From positions 126,467 through 167,577 of the forward strand of contig PLZV01000051.1 of NCBI GenBank assembly GCA_003152315.1: DNA of 41,111 nucleotides, given 5' to 3'. The position numbers and the translations under genes were made by a program. Shown here piece after piece: positions 6,275 to 14,894 of the stretch. The stretch comes from Verrucomicrobiota bacterium (GTDB lineage Bacteria > Verrucomicrobiota > Verrucomicrobiia > Palsa-1439). Under the pieces are notes generated by a model. That model was not told the DNA's origin. It saw only the letters and a list, made by a program, of their open reading frames with translations, and made no database searches. How positions within the stretch are numbered: the stretch's first letter is position 1; every line of letters starts with the position of its first letter.

Positions 6275-8470
6275 ATGATACAAACCTTACAAGATACAGC
6301 TGGACCGTCAAAACAATCGGCAGGGACTGTGCGCGGCGGCAACCGACTTGAAGCCATCTTCCGTCCAAACTCTGTGGCTGTGATTGGCGCGTCGAACCGC
6401 GTGGGGACGGTTGGTCACGATCTGTTCCGCAACATCCTACTCAGTGGTTACAGTGGCACGCTGTACCCGGTCAATCCCAAGGCGGCCTCGATCGCCGGTG
6501 TACATGCCTACAAGAGCGTCGGCGAAATTCCTGACGACATCGATCTCGCCCTGATTATGGTCCCGGCCACCGCGGTGGCGCCGGTCTTGGAAGAATGTGG
6601 CCAGAAAGGTGCACGCGGGGCGGTGATCGTGACGGCAGGATTCAAGGAAGTTGGCGCCGAGGGCGCAGCGTTGGAGCGTCGCGCAGTGGAAATCGCTCGC
6701 GAGTATGAGATCTCGCTGGTCGGCCCGAACTGCCTCGGCGTGATCAACACCGACGCCGACATTATGCTCAATGCAAGCTTCGCACGGTGTATGCCCAAGC
6801 ACGGCAACATCGCCTTCCTTTCTCAAAGCGGCGCTCTCTGCGCAGGCATTCTCGACTACGCCCGAGGCCGCAACATCGGATTTTCAAAATTCATCAGTGT
6901 CGGCAACAAGGCCGACGTAACCGAAATTGATCTGCTGCGATACCTCGCCAAGGACGACAGCACCGACGTGATATTGATGTACCTGGAAACTCTCGTCGAC
7001 GGTCGGGCCCTTATCGAACTGGCTCGCGAAATCACGGGCGAGCTTGCCCACCGTAAACCGATACTGGCCATTAAATCCGGGCGGACTACGCAGGGCGCGG
7101 CCGCCGCCCGGTCACACACCGGCGCTTTGGCCGGTAGCGATGCTGTTTACGACGCCATTTTCGCGCAGGCCGGCATCCTGCGCGTCGACACTGTAGAAGA
7201 ACTTTTCGACTTCGCGGTCGGGTTCTCACGCCAGCCGTTGCCGAAAGGCAACCGCTTCGCCATAGTCACCAATGCGGGTGGACCCGGCATCATGGCCACC
7301 GATGCAGCCATCCGTCACGGACTCGAGCTCGCCAAACTGCGACCCGAGACACTCGAGTCCCTCAAGGCGAAGCTGCCACCGACCGCGAACTTTTCCAACC
7401 CCGTCGATGTGATCGGCGATGCCACCTGCGATCGCTATACCACCGCTCTGGAAGCCGTACTGGGCGACCCGAACGTCGACGGGTTGGTGGTTTTGCTCAC
7501 ACCGCAGTCCATGACCGACATCGAAGCCATTGCACGCACGATTGGCGAAATTGCGCCATTGAGCAAGAAGCCCGTACTTGCGTCATTCCTCGGCCACGTC
7601 GATGTGTCCGTGGGCGTTCGCATCCTCGAACAGCACGGCATCCCAAACTACGAGTTCCCTGAGAACGCATCCCGTTCGCTCGCCGCTATGTGCCGCTATA
7701 CGCAGTGGCTAACACGCCCGCGCACGCAGGAGCGTCGCTTTGAAGCAGACCAAGACGCGGTCCGGAAGATTTTCACGAAAGTTCGGGGTGAGGGCCGTAC
7801 GTTCCTCCCTGAGGCCGAAGCCTTGGCGGTATTGAAGGCGTACGGTTTCCCGTTGCTGCAGCATGATTTGGCGAAGAATGAAGACGAGGCCGCCGCATTG
7901 CTTGAAAAGATCGGCGGACCTGTCGCGATGAAGATTGCATCGCCCGATGTGGTGCACAAGATCGATGTCGGCGGTGTCCTGCTTAACATTTCCACGCCCG
8001 AGGAAGCCCGTGCTGGTTATAAAAAAATCACAAACGGGGTGAAACAAAAACTACCCAGTGCGCGGCTCCTCGGCGTGGAGATTCAAGCGATGGCGGGCAA
8101 GGGCGTCGAGGTCATCCTCGGTATCAGCAAAGATCCCACATTTGGTCACCTCATCATGTTCGGTTTGGGCGGCACGTACGTCGAAGTACTCAAGGACGTC
8201 AGCTTCCGTTTGGTGCCCATTCGCCAGCTTGGCGCTTGCAACATGATCAATTCCATCCGTGCCGCCAAAGTGTTTGAAAGCTTCCGTGGTCAGCCGCCTG
8301 CTGACATCGAGGCGATTGCCGAATGTCTGGAGCGTCTTTCGCAACTCATCGTTGATTTCCCGGAAATCTCCGAACTGGACATCAATCCCCTCATCGTCCA
8401 TGCCCAAGGCAAGGGCGCACGGGTGGCCGACGTGCGCATCGCACTTGCTGCTGACGCTCCCGGACCCTAG
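6275..8470 (+). CDS. ADP-forming acetyl-CoA (acyl-CoA) synthetase, alpha-beta fused
   Basis: Catalyses acyl-CoA + ADP + Pi to acid + ATP + CoA, the ATP-yielding last step of acetate fermentation in organisms without Pta/AckA. The 731 aa contain, in order: a CoA-binding Rossmann domain (VIGAS at about 36-40), a succinyl-CoA-ligase-like domain (SQSGALC at about 183), the phospho-histidine loop RSHTGALAGSD (His281), and an ATP-grasp domain (about 505-731). The conserved His argues for an active enzyme rather than the degenerate Pat regulatory domain. It lacks a GNAT domain, but a separate GNAT gene precedes it. It is first in a long operon; the next gene's AGGAGG overlaps its stop. It has no Shine-Dalgarno of its own, in keeping with the very short predicted leader. 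An alternative GTG start lies near 6329. Confidence 0.92.
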   Translation: MIQTLQDTAGPSKQSAGTVRGGNRLEAIFRPNSVAVIGASNRVGTVGHDLFRNILLSGYSGTLYPVNPKAASIAGVHAYKSVGEIPDDIDLALIMVPATAVAPVLEECGQKGARGAVIVTAGFKEVGAEGAALERRAVEIAREYEISLVGPNCLGVINTDADIMLNASFARCMPKHGNIAFLSQSGALCAGILDYARGRNIGFSKFISVGNKADVTEIDLLRYLAKDDSTDVILMYLETLVDGRALIELAREITGELAHRKPILAIKSGRTTQGAAAARSHTGALAGSDAVYDAIFAQAGILRVDTVEELFDFAVGFSRQPLPKGNRFAIVTNAGGPGIMATDAAIRHGLELAKLRPETLESLKAKLPPTANFSNPVDVIGDATCDRYTTALEAVLGDPNVDGLVVLLTPQSMTDIEAIARTIGEIAPLSKKPVLASFLGHVDVSVGVRILEQHGIPNYEFPENASRSLAAMCRYTQWLTRPRTQERRFEADQDAVRKIFTKVRGEGRTFLPEAEALAVLKAYGFPLLQHDLAKNEDEAAALLEKIGGPVAMKIASPDVVHKIDVGGVLLNISTPEEARAGYKKITNGVKQKLPSARLLGVEIQAMAGKGVEVILGISKDPTFGHLIMFGLGGTYVEVLKDVSFRLVPIRQLGACNMINSIRAAKVFESFRGQPPADIEAIAECLERLSQLIVDFPEISELDINPLIVHAQGKGARVADVRIALAADAPGP

Positions 8471-8480
8471 GAGGTCTGCC

Positions 8481-9443
8481 ATGCGTCATGCGGTTGCCAC
8501 TCTCTCGGATGTCAACACGAGCGACGCGCGCCGAATCTCGGTCGCACAAGTTCTTGTTTACGAATTGCGGGTGCGTGACGCCATGAGCAAGCCGCCCATC
8601 ACTGCTGCACCGACCGATACTTTGCGCGCCGTTCAAAATCTAATGAAAGCGCGGCGCATCTCCGGTGTGCCGATCAGCGACGGCGACAACTTGCTCGGCC
8701 TCGTCAGTATCGAGGACATCATCCGCGCGCTCGACAAAGGCTACATCGACGACTGCGTGCAGCAACACATGACCCGCAAGGTGATCACGCTCCGTGACCA
8801 CTTCTCGCTTGTGCGCGCCGTCGCAGAGTTCGACCGACACGAGTTCGGTCGTTTTCCCGTACTCGATGGGAACGACCACCTGGTCGGCGTCCTCAGCCGT
8901 GGCGACATTACGGGGTGTCTGATGCAGCACTTGGAACGTCGTGCCGAAGAAGCCCTGGCACATGAGGCCGCCTTGCGCGCGGAACGCGTGGCTAATGATA
9001 CCGCCGACCGGGTCGTGGTACGCGCACACGTGCGCACGGGTGATTACGACAGCGCGGGGAAGCTTTCCCAGCGAATGCGGCAGGTGTTGCGCGAGCGTGG
9101 TGTTGCCCCTGAGATTCGGCGGCGCGCGGCGGTGGTCGCCTATGAAGCTGAGACGAACATCATCATCCACTCGCTCGGTGGCGAGATCACCGCAACCATT
9201 GACCCTGACAAGGTGTGCATCGAAGCGGTCGATGTCGGTCCTGGCATTGAGAATGTGGAACAAGCGATGCAGGAAGGCTGGTCGACCGCGGGACGGCTAC
9301 CGCGCGAACTCGGATTCGGCGCCGGCATGGGATTGCCGAACATCAAGCGATGTTCGGACAGTTTAGAGATCAAATCGGATAGCAAGCATGGAACGCGTCT
9401 GCGTTCCGAGATTCACCTCCACAAAGCAGGAGTCTCTACATGA
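8481..9443 (+). CDS. CBS-pair protein with RsbW-type ATPase domain
   Basis: A 320-residue protein with two CBS motifs (about 30-150; RDAMSKPP and QHMTRKV begin the two halves) followed by a GHKL/anti-sigma-type ATPase domain (about 180-315: N-box EAETNIIIH, G1 VDVGPGI, G2 GFGAGMGLPNIK). CBS pairs usually bind adenine nucleotides; RsbW-type domains bind ATP and phosphorylate or sequester partners. Similar ATPase proteins sit at the head of HydABC hydrogenase operons in Clostridia and Thermotogae, but their role is unsettled. AGGAGGT at 8469-8475 sits 5 nt before the ATG; the reading frame stays open upstream but that part overlaps the synthetase. The stop overlaps the next start (ATGA). Confidence 0.88.
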   Translation: MRHAVATLSDVNTSDARRISVAQVLVYELRVRDAMSKPPITAAPTDTLRAVQNLMKARRISGVPISDGDNLLGLVSIEDIIRALDKGYIDDCVQQHMTRKVITLRDHFSLVRAVAEFDRHEFGRFPVLDGNDHLVGVLSRGDITGCLMQHLERRAEEALAHEAALRAERVANDTADRVVVRAHVRTGDYDSAGKLSQRMRQVLRERGVAPEIRRRAAVVAYEAETNIIIHSLGGEITATIDPDKVCIEAVDVGPGIENVEQAMQEGWSTAGRLPRELGFGAGMGLPNIKRCSDSLEIKSDSKHGTRLRSEIHLHKAGVST

Positions 9444-9805
9444 AAAGCCCAACGCTGGTTAAATTCCAGCCACTGATTGCCGCGCTCCAGGCCGTCCCGC
9501 TCACCGACAACCTGCCGGAAGAATTGACGGGCTGTTACATCTCCGATTTGCTTAGTGACGTTCTCGCGCACGCGGAGCCCGGGATGATTTGGCTGACCAT
9601 TCAGACGCACCGCAATGTCGTGTCTGTTGCCGCCACAAAGGATGTTGCCGTCGTCTTGTTCACCTGCGGACGCACGCCCCACGCCGAAATCATCGCCGAG
9701 GCGGAAGAGGAAGGCATTGCCCTGTTGACCACGTCATTAACGACGTACGAAGCCGCCGGGAAGCTTTGGGTAGCTGGATTGCGAGGGGAGAGCGGCCATG
9801 AGTAA
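9440..9805 (+). CDS. DRTGG-domain protein of the hydrogenase operon
   Basis: A 121-residue single-domain protein. The stretches CYISDLLSDVLAHA, MIWLTIQTHRNVVSVAA and EEEGIALLTTSLTTYEAAGKL follow the DRTGG family pattern known from phosphotransacetylase-type proteins and from hydrogenase operons. The function in hydrogenase operons is not established; a regulatory or ligand-sensing role is usual speculation. It overlaps the upstream CBS-HATPase by ATGA, and the downstream HydC start lies inside its last codons, so translation is coupled. Confidence 0.85.
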   Translation: MKSPTLVKFQPLIAALQAVPLTDNLPEELTGCYISDLLSDVLAHAEPGMIWLTIQTHRNVVSVAATKDVAVVLFTCGRTPHAEIIAEAEEEGIALLTTSLTTYEAAGKLWVAGLRGESGHE

Positions 9806-10370
9806 GCCCGTTGCGACCTCGACAACCTCGATTACGGCGCCCCCGCGAACTCATGGATCGAGCGAATCCACAGCGCCAATGTTGCCGCATCACCCGAGCG
9901 GCGACCAACGGTTCGCGCAACTCGACCAGACGATGCAGCACTACAACTACGAGCCGACGGCGCTCATCCAGGTGCTGCACGCGGCCCAACATAGTTTCGG
10001 TTATCTTGCGCTGGATGTGCTTCGTTACATCGCTTCGGCGATGAAGTTGCCGCTGGCGCATGTGTATGGCGTGACGACGTTCTACAACTTTTTCTCGCTC
10101 GTTCCGCGCGGCAAGTACCAAATCATGGTTTGCACGGGCACAACGTGTCACGTGCGCGGCGCGGCGACGGTCGTCGAGCGTGTCGGCCAGCAACTTGGTA
10201 TCAAGCAGGGCGAGACGACGAAAGACGGTTTGTTCAGTCTCCAGACCGCGCGCTGCATCGGCGCTTGCGCGCTGGCACCCGCGATCACCGTCGGTGACGA
10301 CGTGTACGGCAAGCTCTCGCCCGACAAGATTCCGCGATTCTGTCAGAAGGAGTTGAAGAAATATGTTTGA
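9798..10370 (+). CDS. hydC: HydC: NuoE-like [2Fe-2S] subunit of bifurcating hydrogenase
   Basis: Cytoplasmic NuoE/HoxE-like electron-transfer subunit, 190 aa. After a 40-residue low-complexity N-terminus come the NuoE fold and the four expected cluster ligands, in CTGTTC (about 113-118) and CIGAC (about 154-158). In HydABC-type complexes this subunit pairs with HydB next to the FMN. It overlaps the DRTGG gene by 8 bp and the following HATPase gene by 8 bp. The neighbouring HydB, HydA, HydS and HydL place it in a HydABCSL-type complex rather than respiratory complex I. Confidence 0.92.
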   Translation: MSKPVATSTTSITAPPRTHGSSESTAPMLPHHPSGDQRFAQLDQTMQHYNYEPTALIQVLHAAQHSFGYLALDVLRYIASAMKLPLAHVYGVTTFYNFFSLVPRGKYQIMVCTGTTCHVRGAATVVERVGQQLGIKQGETTKDGLFSLQTARCIGACALAPAITVGDDVYGKLSPDKIPRFCQKELKKYV

Positions 10371-10887
10371 TCAACTCTCGCTAAACATTCTCGACATCGG
10401 CATGAATTCGCTCGCCGCTGGCGCGACCGTGTTGCGCATTACCGTAATCGAGAATGCTGAGCATGACTGGCTGGTCATTCGTATCCGCGACAACGGACAT
10501 GGCATGGACCAGAAGACGTTGCGCGAGATCCTGGCCAGGAACGCTTCCACCAAAGCGGGTCGCAAGAAGCCCATCGGCCTTGGCCTCGCGTTGTTGCGGC
10601 AAACCTCCGAGATGTGTGGGGGGGCATTCCATGTTCATTCCGCTCCGGGAGAAGGCACCGGGGTGACTGCTTCCATGCGGGCTTCGCATGTGGACCGGCC
10701 GCCCCTGGGCGATCTCAATGCCACGATTTTCGCGTTGTGTGCGGCCAACCCCACCGTAGATATCCAACTGAATTGCGAATCGAATGGCGAGAAATTCCAC
10801 TTTAGCTCACAGGAAGGGAAATATCATGAACCTCGACGAACTCAAGAAGCTCAAAGAGAAGGCACAGCGGCAGGTCGCGCTGCGTGA
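10363..10887 (+). CDS. Stand-alone GHKL ATPase domain protein
   Basis: A 174-residue protein with a histidine-kinase-like ATPase domain (N-box DIGMNSLAAGA, G1 DNGHGM, G2 PIGLGLALL) but no phospho-accepting HisKA region and no sensor domain. The same small ATPase sits between the NuoE-like and NuoF-like genes in many [FeFe]-hydrogenase operons, so it belongs to the module. Its role is unknown. Its last 20 codons overlap the next gene by 62 bp, unusually long here. That tail (EPRRTQEAQREGTAAGRAA) reads like out-of-frame coding sequence and may be a read-through end. Confidence 0.85.
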   Translation: MFDQLSLNILDIGMNSLAAGATVLRITVIENAEHDWLVIRIRDNGHGMDQKTLREILARNASTKAGRKKPIGLGLALLRQTSEMCGGAFHVHSAPGEGTGVTASMRASHVDRPPLGDLNATIFALCAANPTVDIQLNCESNGEKFHFSSQEGKYHEPRRTQEAQREGTAAGRAA

Positions 10888-11212
10888 AGGCAACAAGAAG
10901 TACCGTGTTGTGTTCAGCATGGGCACCAGCGGCATCGCCGCCGGTGCGCGTGAGATCATGACCACCATGTTGGATGAAATCGACAAGCGCGGCATTGAGA
11001 ATGTGGAAGTCGCCGTCACCGGCGAGATCGGTTTGGTGGATGCCGAACCGGTCATCCGCATCGAGGAACGGAGCGGTGAGAAGGTCACGTACGCCAAAGT
11101 CAACGCCGACGCCGCACGCAAAATCGTCTCGGAGCATTTGCAAAAGGGCAAGGTTGTTGACGGCCTCGCCGTCGGTAAAGTCAAACAGAAGGAAGCCGAG
11201 CGCCTGAAATGA
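10826..11212 (+). CDS. Ferredoxin-like ([2Fe-2S] thioredoxin-fold) protein lacking all cysteines
   Basis: A 128-residue protein in the slot that holds a [2Fe-2S] ferredoxin-like gene in HydABC operons. It keeps the family's fold pattern (GTSGIAAGAREIM, VTGEIGLVDAEP). Yet relatives have cysteines in GTCG and TGCIG-C, and here these are Ser35, Glu67 and Val71; the whole protein has no cysteine. It therefore cannot hold an Fe-S cluster in the usual way. The reading frame is intact with a good ribosome site (AGGAAGGG, 7 nt before ATG 10826), so it looks maintained rather than decayed. A structural, assembly or regulatory role is possible. The stop overlaps the HydB start (ATGA). Confidence 0.85.
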   Translation: MNLDELKKLKEKAQRQVALREGNKKYRVVFSMGTSGIAAGAREIMTTMLDEIDKRGIENVEVAVTGEIGLVDAEPVIRIEERSGEKVTYAKVNADAARKIVSEHLQKGKVVDGLAVGKVKQKEAERLK

Positions 11213-13077
11213 TTCGCACTCACGTCCTGGTTTGCACGGGCACGGGCTGCACCAGCAGCGGCAGTCTCGCGACGCGCGACGCGTTGCTGGCGGAGCTGAA
11301 GAAGCACGGGCTTGATAACGAGATTGAAATTGTCGAGACCGGCTGCATGGGCCGCTGCGATCTTGGCCCGGTTTCGCTCGTGCATCCCGACGGCACGTTT
11401 TACAAGAATGTCCTGGCCGCGGAAGTGCCGAAACTCGTCGAGGAACATTTCCTCAAAGGGCGCCCCTACAAGAAATTGCTGCCCGAAGACCCGACGACTC
11501 ACAACGCGGTGCTGACGCAGGCGGATTTCACCTTCTTCAACCGCCAACTGCGCATCGTGCGCGACAACTGCGGCGTCATCGACCCCGAGAACATTGAGGA
11601 GTACATCGCGCGTGACGGCTACCTGGCGCTCGGGAAGGTGCTCACCGAAATGAAACCCGAGCAGGTCATCACGGAAATCAAAGCGAGCAGCCTGCGTGGA
11701 CGCGGAGGCGCGGGTTTCCCGACCGGCAAGAAATGGGAGATTATGCGCAAGGCATCTGATTTCCCGAAATACGTTGTCTGCAATGCCGACGAGGGTGATC
11801 CGGGCGCATTCATGAATCGCTCGGTTCTTGAAGGAGATCCGCATAGCGTCATCGAAGGCATGGCGATCGGCGCTTACGCGATGGGCGCCAGTCGCGGCTT
11901 CGTATATATCCGCGCGGAATACGGCCTGGCCGTCAAACGCCTGCACATTGCCATCGAACAGGCCTACAAGTATGGCTTCCTCGGCAAACAACTCTTCGGA
12001 ACCAACTTCGACTTTGACGTTGAGGTGCGCATCGGCGCCGGCGCATTCGTTTGCGGTGAGGAAACGGCTCTGATGCGTTCGGTTGAAGGGCGTCGCGGCC
12101 AGCCGCAACCGCGTCCACCCTTCCCCGCACAACGCGGCCTCTGGGGCAAACCGACGAATATTAACAACGTCGAAACGTGGGCCACGATTCGTCCAATCAT
12201 GCTCAAAGGCGCGAAGTGGTTTGCTTCCATCGGCACCGAGAAGACCAAGGGGACGAAAGTCTTTTGTCTCGCGGGAAAGATCAATAACACCGGCGTCGCG
12301 GAGTTGCCGTACGGCACGACGTTGCGCGAGATGATTTTCGAAGTCGGCGGCGGTATTCCCAACGGCAAGAAGTTCAAAGCCGTGCAAACCGGCGGCCCAT
12401 CGGGCGGCGTTATACCGGAGCAGCACATCGACGAGCCAATCGACTACGAGTCACTGCAAAAGCTCGGCTCCATCATGGGATCGGGCGGCCTCGTCGTGAT
12501 GGACGAAGACTCCTGCATGGTGGACGTTGCCCGGTTCTTCCTCGAATTCTGCTGTGACGAGAGCTGCGGCAAATGCCCGCCCTGCCGCGTCGGTACGCGC
12601 CAGATGCTGAACATTCTGGACCGAATCAGCAAGGGCGAGGGCGAGCCGGATGACATCGGGAAACTGCAAGACCTCGCCGCGATGGTGAAAGATACCAGTC
12701 TCTGCGGTCTTGGACAGACCGCCCCGAACCCGGTGTTGACGACATTGCGCTATTTTCGGCAGGAGTATGAAGCCCATATTCACGACAAACGTTGTCCCGC
12801 GCAGGTTTGTCGCGATCTCCTCTCCTTTACGATCAACCAGGAAAAGTGTGTTGGCTGCTCCGTGTGCGCCCGGAGTTGTCCGGTCAATACAATCTTCAAG
12901 GTCAAAGGCCAAAAGAAATACTTTATCGTCGAGGAAGACTGCATCCACTGCGGCGCGTGCCTGGATACGTGCAAGTTCGACTCGATCATCAAAGCCTCGG
13001 AAGGACCGTCTCACACGGCACCGCCCAAACCCGAGTTTGAACCGATTCCCGGCCGCAAGATGGCGGTGACCAGATGA
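11209..13077 (+). CDS. hydB: HydB: NuoF-like FMN/NAD(H) subunit of bifurcating [NiFe] hydrogenase
   Basis: A 622-residue flavoprotein, the proposed site where electrons are split or merged between NAD(H) and ferredoxin. Domains: an N-terminal thioredoxin-like [2Fe-2S] domain (Cys9, Cys14, Cys46, Cys50); the NuoF core with the FMN/NADH loop RGRGGAGFPTGKKW; the [4Fe-4S] site CDESCGKCPPCRVGT with a later Cys; an HDKRCPAQVC segment, where T. maritima-type HydB has a zinc hinge; and two C-terminal [4Fe-4S] motifs, CVGCSVCARSCP and CIHCGACLDTCK. The extra N- and C-terminal cluster domains separate it from HoxF and NuoF and match HydB of HydABC/HydABCSL enzymes. It overlaps both neighbours by ATGA. 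Confidence 0.95.
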   Translation: MIRTHVLVCTGTGCTSSGSLATRDALLAELKKHGLDNEIEIVETGCMGRCDLGPVSLVHPDGTFYKNVLAAEVPKLVEEHFLKGRPYKKLLPEDPTTHNAVLTQADFTFFNRQLRIVRDNCGVIDPENIEEYIARDGYLALGKVLTEMKPEQVITEIKASSLRGRGGAGFPTGKKWEIMRKASDFPKYVVCNADEGDPGAFMNRSVLEGDPHSVIEGMAIGAYAMGASRGFVYIRAEYGLAVKRLHIAIEQAYKYGFLGKQLFGTNFDFDVEVRIGAGAFVCGEETALMRSVEGRRGQPQPRPPFPAQRGLWGKPTNINNVETWATIRPIMLKGAKWFASIGTEKTKGTKVFCLAGKINNTGVAELPYGTTLREMIFEVGGGIPNGKKFKAVQTGGPSGGVIPEQHIDEPIDYESLQKLGSIMGSGGLVVMDEDSCMVDVARFFLEFCCDESCGKCPPCRVGTRQMLNILDRISKGEGEPDDIGKLQDLAAMVKDTSLCGLGQTAPNPVLTTLRYFRQEYEAHIHDKRCPAQVCRDLLSFTINQEKCVGCSVCARSCPVNTIFKVKGQKKYFIVEEDCIHCGACLDTCKFDSIIKASEGPSHTAPPKPEFEPIPGRKMAVTR

Positions 13078-14894
13078 TTGCCCCGAAACAGATTACTGTC
13101 ACAATCGATGGCCAGAAGTGCGTGGGTGATGAAGGTCAGACCGTTCTTCAAATCGCCACGGCCAACCACATTTACATCCCCACACTCTGTTATCTCAAAC
13201 ATCTTTCGTCATGGGGTGGCTGCCGTATGTGCATCGTTGAAATCGCTGGCAGCCCGAAGGTCGTTCCCTCCTGCGCCACGCCGGCGGTGGATGGCACAAA
13301 CTATTCCGCCAATAACGACCGCTTACGCCAACTCCGTCGTCTCACGCTGGAGCTACTTTTCAGCGAGCGCAACCATATTTGCCCATTCTGCCCGACGAAC
13401 CATGGCGATTGCGAACTGCAGCAGCAGGGCTATCGACACGGAATGGATAGTGTCCGCTATCCCTATCTCTATCCCGCGCTGCCAGTGGATACGAGTGGTG
13501 AATACTTCGCGCTGGATCACAACCGTTGCATCCTCTGCACCCGATGTGTCCGTGTTTGCGATGAGATCGAAGGCGTTCACACGCTCGATGTCGCCTTCCG
13601 CGGGGAGAAAAACCGCGTCGTCGTCGATCTCAACGGAACCTTCGGCGCGTCCGACACTTGCACAAATTGCGGCGCCTGTGTCGCCGCGTGCCCGACTGGT
13701 GCTTTGTTCGACAAGGCCGCCGCGTTTCGTGGCAAGCTTAATACCTGCCAGGTCGTTCGCACCACGTGTACCGAGTGTCCCGTCGGTTGCGGCCTGCTCG
13801 TGTTCACCAAGGAGAACCGCATCGTCGAGGTGTTCGGCGACCACGATTCAAAAGTCAGCCTGGGCCACCTTTGCGCGCGTGGCCGCTACGAAACATGGGC
13901 CGTGCCGCGTGAGCGTATCGTGCAGCCGATGATCCGAACGATTCACGCACTCAAACCCGTCTCCTGGCAGCAAGCGCTGCGCGAGATTGCCCGCATTCGC
14001 GGCAAGCTCGACGCGACTCAGACGGCATTGCTTGTCTCTCCACGCATCACAAACGAGGCCGCAAAAGCCGTGGCTCGCGTTGCCGCGCGTTTCGGAAAGG
14101 TCGGCATGTTCGTCGCGCGCGACGAATCTGCGTTGTGCGAAGCGGGTACGGGTGCTTTGGAGGGGACGAACTCCCTGTCTAACGCCGACGCAATCATCGT
14201 TCTCGGTGCGCAGCCGAGCCGCACACACGGCGTCCTTGCCGCGAAAATCCGCAACGCCGTCCGCCGACGCCGCGCAAAACTGCTGGTCTTCCACGCGCAC
14301 AAGAGCGACCTCGATCAGCACGCGGACATCTGCGCCAATATTGTGAGCCTCGAACATGTATTCTGGGATCGCGTCGCTGAAGCGTTGAAGAATGTGAAGC
14401 GTCCCGCGCTGGTGTACGGCGCGGCGGCGATGACACCCATCGGTGTCACTGTGATGGCTCGGCTCATCCAGATTCTCGAATCGAATCCGAGTCGACACGC
14501 GCCGGTGTTGATCCCACTCCCAACGAGCACGAATAGCCAGGCAGTGGCAGCGGCAGGTGTCGAACCCGTCGAAGATGTCGCACCGTGGCTCGACGCGCAG
14601 CCGTTGCAGTACCTGCATATCATTGCGAGCGACGAACCCGATGGCGGCGCGCGGTTATTCGAGGAGAAACCTGTGCGCGTGTTGCTTGAGCGGATTGACT
14701 GCGTGGTCGTGCAAGCGAGTTACCAGTCGGAGTTGACCGAGGCGGCGCGGATCGTGTTACCGGCAGCAATGTGGAGCGAGAAGTCTGGCACGGTCACGAA
14801 CATCGAAGGGCGCGAGTTGCCGCTGCAGTCGGTGTTGACGCCGCGAGGCGAGGCGCGCGAAGACGCGAGGATTCTTGGGGAATTGGTATCATGA
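13074..14894 (+). CDS. hydA: HydA-like (NuoG-type) Fe-S subunit without H-cluster domain
   Basis: A 606-residue NuoG-like electron conduit. N-terminal [2Fe-2S] ligands lie in CYLKHLSSWGGCRMC and later PSC; a His/Cys cluster region follows (HICPFCPTNHGDC), then two [4Fe-4S] motifs CILCTRCVRVCD and CTNCGACVAACP. A fourth CTECPVGC...C site begins a molybdopterin-oxidoreductase-like C-terminal half (about 225-606), which appears vestigial as in NuoG. The [FeFe] H-cluster motifs (TSCCP, FMPCxxK-type) are absent, so it is not itself a hydrogenase. It should pass electrons from HydB to HydS/HydL. At 606 aa it is far larger than HoxU (about 240 aa), which argues against a Hox enzyme. Confidence 0.9.
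   Translation: MIAPKQITVTIDGQKCVGDEGQTVLQIATANHIYIPTLCYLKHLSSWGGCRMCIVEIAGSPKVVPSCATPAVDGTNYSANNDRLRQLRRLTLELLFSERNHICPFCPTNHGDCELQQQGYRHGMDSVRYPYLYPALPVDTSGEYFALDHNRCILCTRCVRVCDEIEGVHTLDVAFRGEKNRVVVDLNGTFGASDTCTNCGACVAACPTGALFDKAAAFRGKLNTCQVVRTTCTECPVGCGLLVFTKENRIVEVFGDHDSKVSLGHLCARGRYETWAVPRERIVQPMIRTIHALKPVSWQQALREIARIRGKLDATQTALLVSPRITNEAAKAVARVAARFGKVGMFVARDESALCEAGTGALEGTNSLSNADAIIVLGAQPSRTHGVLAAKIRNAVRRRRAKLLVFHAHKSDLDQHADICANIVSLEHVFWDRVAEALKNVKRPALVYGAAAMTPIGVTVMARLIQILESNPSRHAPVLIPLPTSTNSQAVAAAGVEPVEDVAPWLDAQPLQYLHIIASDEPDGGARLFEEKPVRVLLERIDCVVVQASYQSELTEAARIVLPAAMWSEKSGTVTNIEGRELPLQSVLTPRGEAREDARILGELVS

Noticed and set aside
10807-12426. A 539-codon open frame on the minus strand opposite HydB
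   Set aside because: It mirrors a strongly supported gene (HydB) in a GC-rich genome, shows no recognisable domain and has no ribosome site. It is a codon-bias shadow.
13074-14894. HydA as an [FeFe] hydrogenase
   Set aside because: The H-cluster cysteine motifs are absent. The C-terminal half is molybdopterin-oxidoreductase-like, and NiFe subunits follow immediately.
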